Assembly: GCA_035542975.1 (NCBI GenBank)
Contig: DATKKK010000012.1
Location: 1-6,794, forward strand
Direction: 5' to 3'
DNA length: 6,794 nt
From: DATKKK01 sp035542975
Lineage (GTDB): Archaea > Thermoproteota > Bathyarchaeia > Bathyarchaeales > Bathycorpusculaceae
Under the pieces are notes generated by a model. The model was not told the origin of the DNA. It ran no database searches and was given only the letters and a program-made list of their open reading frames with translations. A program made the position numbers and the translations under genes. Below, piece by piece: positions 5,327 through 6,794 of this stretch; position 1 is the first letter of the stretch; each line of letters starts with the position of its first letter.

Positions 5327-6481
5327 TCAGTATTTCCTCAGCAGGTACTTCAGGACAGTGAGCTTTTGGATTTCGCTCGTGCCTTCGTAAATTTCGGTTA
5401 TCTTCGCATCTCGATGATAACGTTCAACGCGGTAGTCGCCTAGATAGCCGTATCCGCCCAAGACTTGTATGGAGAAGTCTGTGACTTCCATAGCGATTCT
5501 TGCAGCGTAATGCTTAGCCATAGCCGTGATCATCGGGTCCATCTTGCCCGCGTCAACCTGCCATGCAGCACGGTAAGTCAGCCATCTTGCTGCTTCAATC
5601 TTGGTCATCGCTTCTGCCAGCCCTGCGCCTATCAGTTCATGCTGCAGTATCGGCTGTCCAAAGGCTTCGCGTTGTTTGGAGTATTTGAAGGCGATTTCCC
5701 ATGCACCCTGAGCCATGCCTACGGCTTGAGCGGCGACGCCTACGCGGGTCTTGTCGAAGAACTCCATGGAACTGTAGAAACCCTTGTTCAATTCGCCAAC
5801 AATGTTTGCATCAGTAACTTTCACGTTGTCGAAGCGAACTTCGCCTGTTACTGAGCAACGAATTCCCATCTTGTCATGCAACTTCGACGTTTCCAGTCCC
5901 TGTGTTCCTTTTTCGACTGCGAAGAGGGTTTCGCCTCGGTGAGTGGGTCTGATTTTCGTGTCGGTCTGCGTGAGAACTACTAGGAAGTCGGCGGTCGTGG
6001 CGTTGGTGATGAACGTTTTAGTGCCGTTTATCCACCATTCGTTGCCATATTTAGTAGCGGTGGTTTCCATACGGTTTATGTCGCTTCCGCTCACGTTTGG
6101 CTCGGTGAAGCACGCTGCAGAGATGAAGTCGCCCCTGCATATGGGCGGCAGGTACTTTTCTTTCTGTTCTTTAGTGCCAAGCACTGAAATGAATTCGCTT
6201 CCAAAGTTTCCACTTGAAACGGCAACGCCGAGGGAAGAGTCTGCACGACACATCTCTTCGATGGCTAAACATGTTTCGAGCAGGCCGTAGCCTTGTCCGC
6301 CGTATTCTTCTGGGAAGCTTAGGCTTGTGAACCCGAGTTTTGCCGCTTGCTTGTACAGTTCTAGCGGGAACTCTTCTTTCTTGTCGAGTTCTAGAGCCAT
6401 TTCTGGCTTGAACTCTTTGGCGCAGAATTCTTTAACGGCTTTCACGATTCCAATTTGTTCTTCGGTTAATTCAAAATTCAT
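5327..6481 (-). CDS. Acyl-CoA dehydrogenase (FAD-dependent)
   Basis: This 384-residue enzyme of standard length would introduce the trans-2,3 double bond into acyl-CoA, passing electrons from FAD to an electron-transfer flavoprotein. The domain order is the usual one: an N-terminal helical domain (1-118), a beta domain (119-230) and a C-terminal four-helix domain (231-384). The first family signature, CFTEPNVSGSD, is at 124-134. QREAFGQPI (270-278) belongs to the FAD-binding helix. The second signature, QVLGGYGYLGDY, is at 339-350. IYEGTSEIQ places the catalytic base at E366, the position used by short- and medium-chain enzymes rather than the isovaleryl/long-chain alternative. The chain length of the substrate cannot be fixed. 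It starts at ATG one base after the stop of the 3-hydroxyacyl-CoA dehydrogenase gene. AAAGGGG lies 10 nt upstream inside that gene, so the two are cotranscribed and probably translationally coupled. No ETF gene is in the window. Confidence 0.95.
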   Translation of the reverse strand: MNFELTEEQIGIVKAVKEFCAKEFKPEMALELDKKEEFPLELYKQAAKLGFTSLSFPEEYGGQGYGLLETCLAIEEMCRADSSLGVAVSSGNFGSEFISVLGTKEQKEKYLPPICRGDFISAACFTEPNVSGSDINRMETTATKYGNEWWINGTKTFITNATTADFLVVLTQTDTKIRPTHRGETLFAVEKGTQGLETSKLHDKMGIRCSVTGEVRFDNVKVTDANIVGELNKGFYSSMEFFDKTRVGVAAQAVGMAQGAWEIAFKYSKQREAFGQPILQHELIGAGLAEAMTKIEAARWLTYRAAWQVDAGKMDPMITAMAKHYAARIAMEVTDFSIQVLGGYGYLGDYRVERYHRDAKITEIYEGTSEIQKLTVLKYLLRKY

Positions 6482-6482
6482 T

Positions 6483-6794
6483 TTAGTAGAACCCCTTTGC
6501 TGTTTTCTTTCCCAAATAACCCTTATTAACGTAGTCTTCTAGGAGTGGGCATGGCTTGTACATTTCCATGCTGTACTTGGCATGCAGTTCCTTAAGCTTG
6601 TTGAGAACGACGTCTAAGCCTGTTCTGTCAGCGTATTCGCATGGTCCTGAAGGCCAGTACGTGCCCAACTTCATCCCCGTGTCGATGTCTGCGGGGTTTG
6701 CTGCGTCATCATTGATTATCCATGCGGCTTCGTTTGCGGCTACTGCCCAAGACCTTTCCACATCATACTCGTCAAGCAAGTTGAAAGGTATTCG
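6483..6794 (-). CDS. 3-hydroxyacyl-CoA dehydrogenase, C-terminal fragment
   Basis: The gene enters from the right edge; 103 codons and a TAA stop are visible. The frame is open to the last base, with RIPFNL before the TTG that could be mistaken for a start. The fragment matches the C-terminal helical domain (PF00725-like) of NAD-dependent 3-hydroxyacyl-CoA dehydrogenases. It has the segment NPADIDTGMKLGTYWPSGP (53-71 from the edge), the family's 'D..M..G...P.GP' pattern, then GLDVVLNKL. It ends in GYLGKKTAKGFY, the conserved 'G.LG.KTGKGFY' end of the fold. The enzyme oxidises 3-hydroxyacyl-CoA to 3-ketoacyl-CoA. The protein stops right after this motif, so no enoyl-CoA hydratase domain is fused at its C-terminus, unlike the bifunctional proteins of some archaea. 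That agrees with a separate hydratase gene at 2656-3444. The stop is one base before the acyl-CoA dehydrogenase ATG. The NAD-binding domain lies outside the window. Confidence 0.9.
   Translation of the reverse strand, partial: RIPFNLLDEYDVERSWAVAANEAAWIINDDAANPADIDTGMKLGTYWPSGPCEYADRTGLDVVLNKLKELHAKYSMEMYKPCPLLEDYVNKGYLGKKTAKGFY

Noticed and set aside
5465..6290. Two open frames of 129 and 115 codons antisense to the acyl-CoA dehydrogenase
   Set aside because: The opposite strand encodes a full, motif-complete acyl-CoA dehydrogenase. The antisense translations show no family features.
6483..6779. A complete 98-residue protein starting at TTG 6779
   Set aside because: The frame continues open to the window edge and the upstream codons (RIPFNL) fit the 3-hydroxyacyl-CoA dehydrogenase C-terminal domain, so this is an internal Leu codon of a truncated gene.
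1..6794. Mobile element, CRISPR array, defence system, tRNA or rRNA
   Set aside because: I found no transposase, terminal inverted repeats, regularly spaced repeats, tRNA-like cloverleaf or rRNA sequence. All sizeable genes are metabolic or small uncharacterised proteins.

Overview
The window looks like part of an archaeal chromosome. The evidence is indirect: A/T-rich TATA-box-like elements lie 20-45 bases before several starts, ribosome-binding sites are of the GGTGA/GAGG type, GTG and TTG starts are frequent, and a thiolase is paired with a DUF35 zinc-ribbon/OB-fold protein, a typically archaeal arrangement. Gene content would fit a heterotrophic TACK-type archaeon such as the Bathyarchaeia, but that placement is inference. 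No marker gene in the window fixes the lineage.

Layout. Bases 1-80 (minus) hold the first 26 codons of a probable fatty-acyl-CoA synthetase. It is divergent from an alpha/beta hydrolase (148-954, plus), and a 67-bp region with a TATA-like element lies between them. Next come three minus-strand genes: an enoyl-CoA hydratase (2656-3444), a thiolase (1412-2584) and its DUF35 partner (969-1415). Thiolase and DUF35 overlap by an ATGA junction. A small four-helix membrane protein of unknown function (3619-4068, plus) follows. It converges with a two-part GNAT acetyltransferase (4100-5164, minus). The right end holds a minus-strand operon: the C-terminal part of a 3-hydroxyacyl-CoA dehydrogenase (6794-6483), then one base later an acyl-CoA dehydrogenase (6481-5327).

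Together the window encodes one gene for each step of a fatty-acid-type beta-oxidation spiral: CoA activation, alpha/beta dehydrogenation, hydration, 3-hydroxy oxidation and thiolysis. These genes sit in at least three transcription units. The catalytic residues expected for each intact enzyme are visible. No electron-transfer flavoprotein or ETF oxidoreductase is present here. The alpha/beta hydrolase could supply a carboxylic acid to the synthetase, but its substrate cannot be read from sequence.

There is no mobile element, CRISPR array, tRNA or rRNA that I can support, and no gene-free stretch longer than 300 bases. I found no clear evidence of a previously undescribed system. The points most worth a second look are the thiolase-DUF35 pair with no adjacent HMG-CoA synthase, the uncharacterised membrane protein, and the GNAT with a diverged second half.
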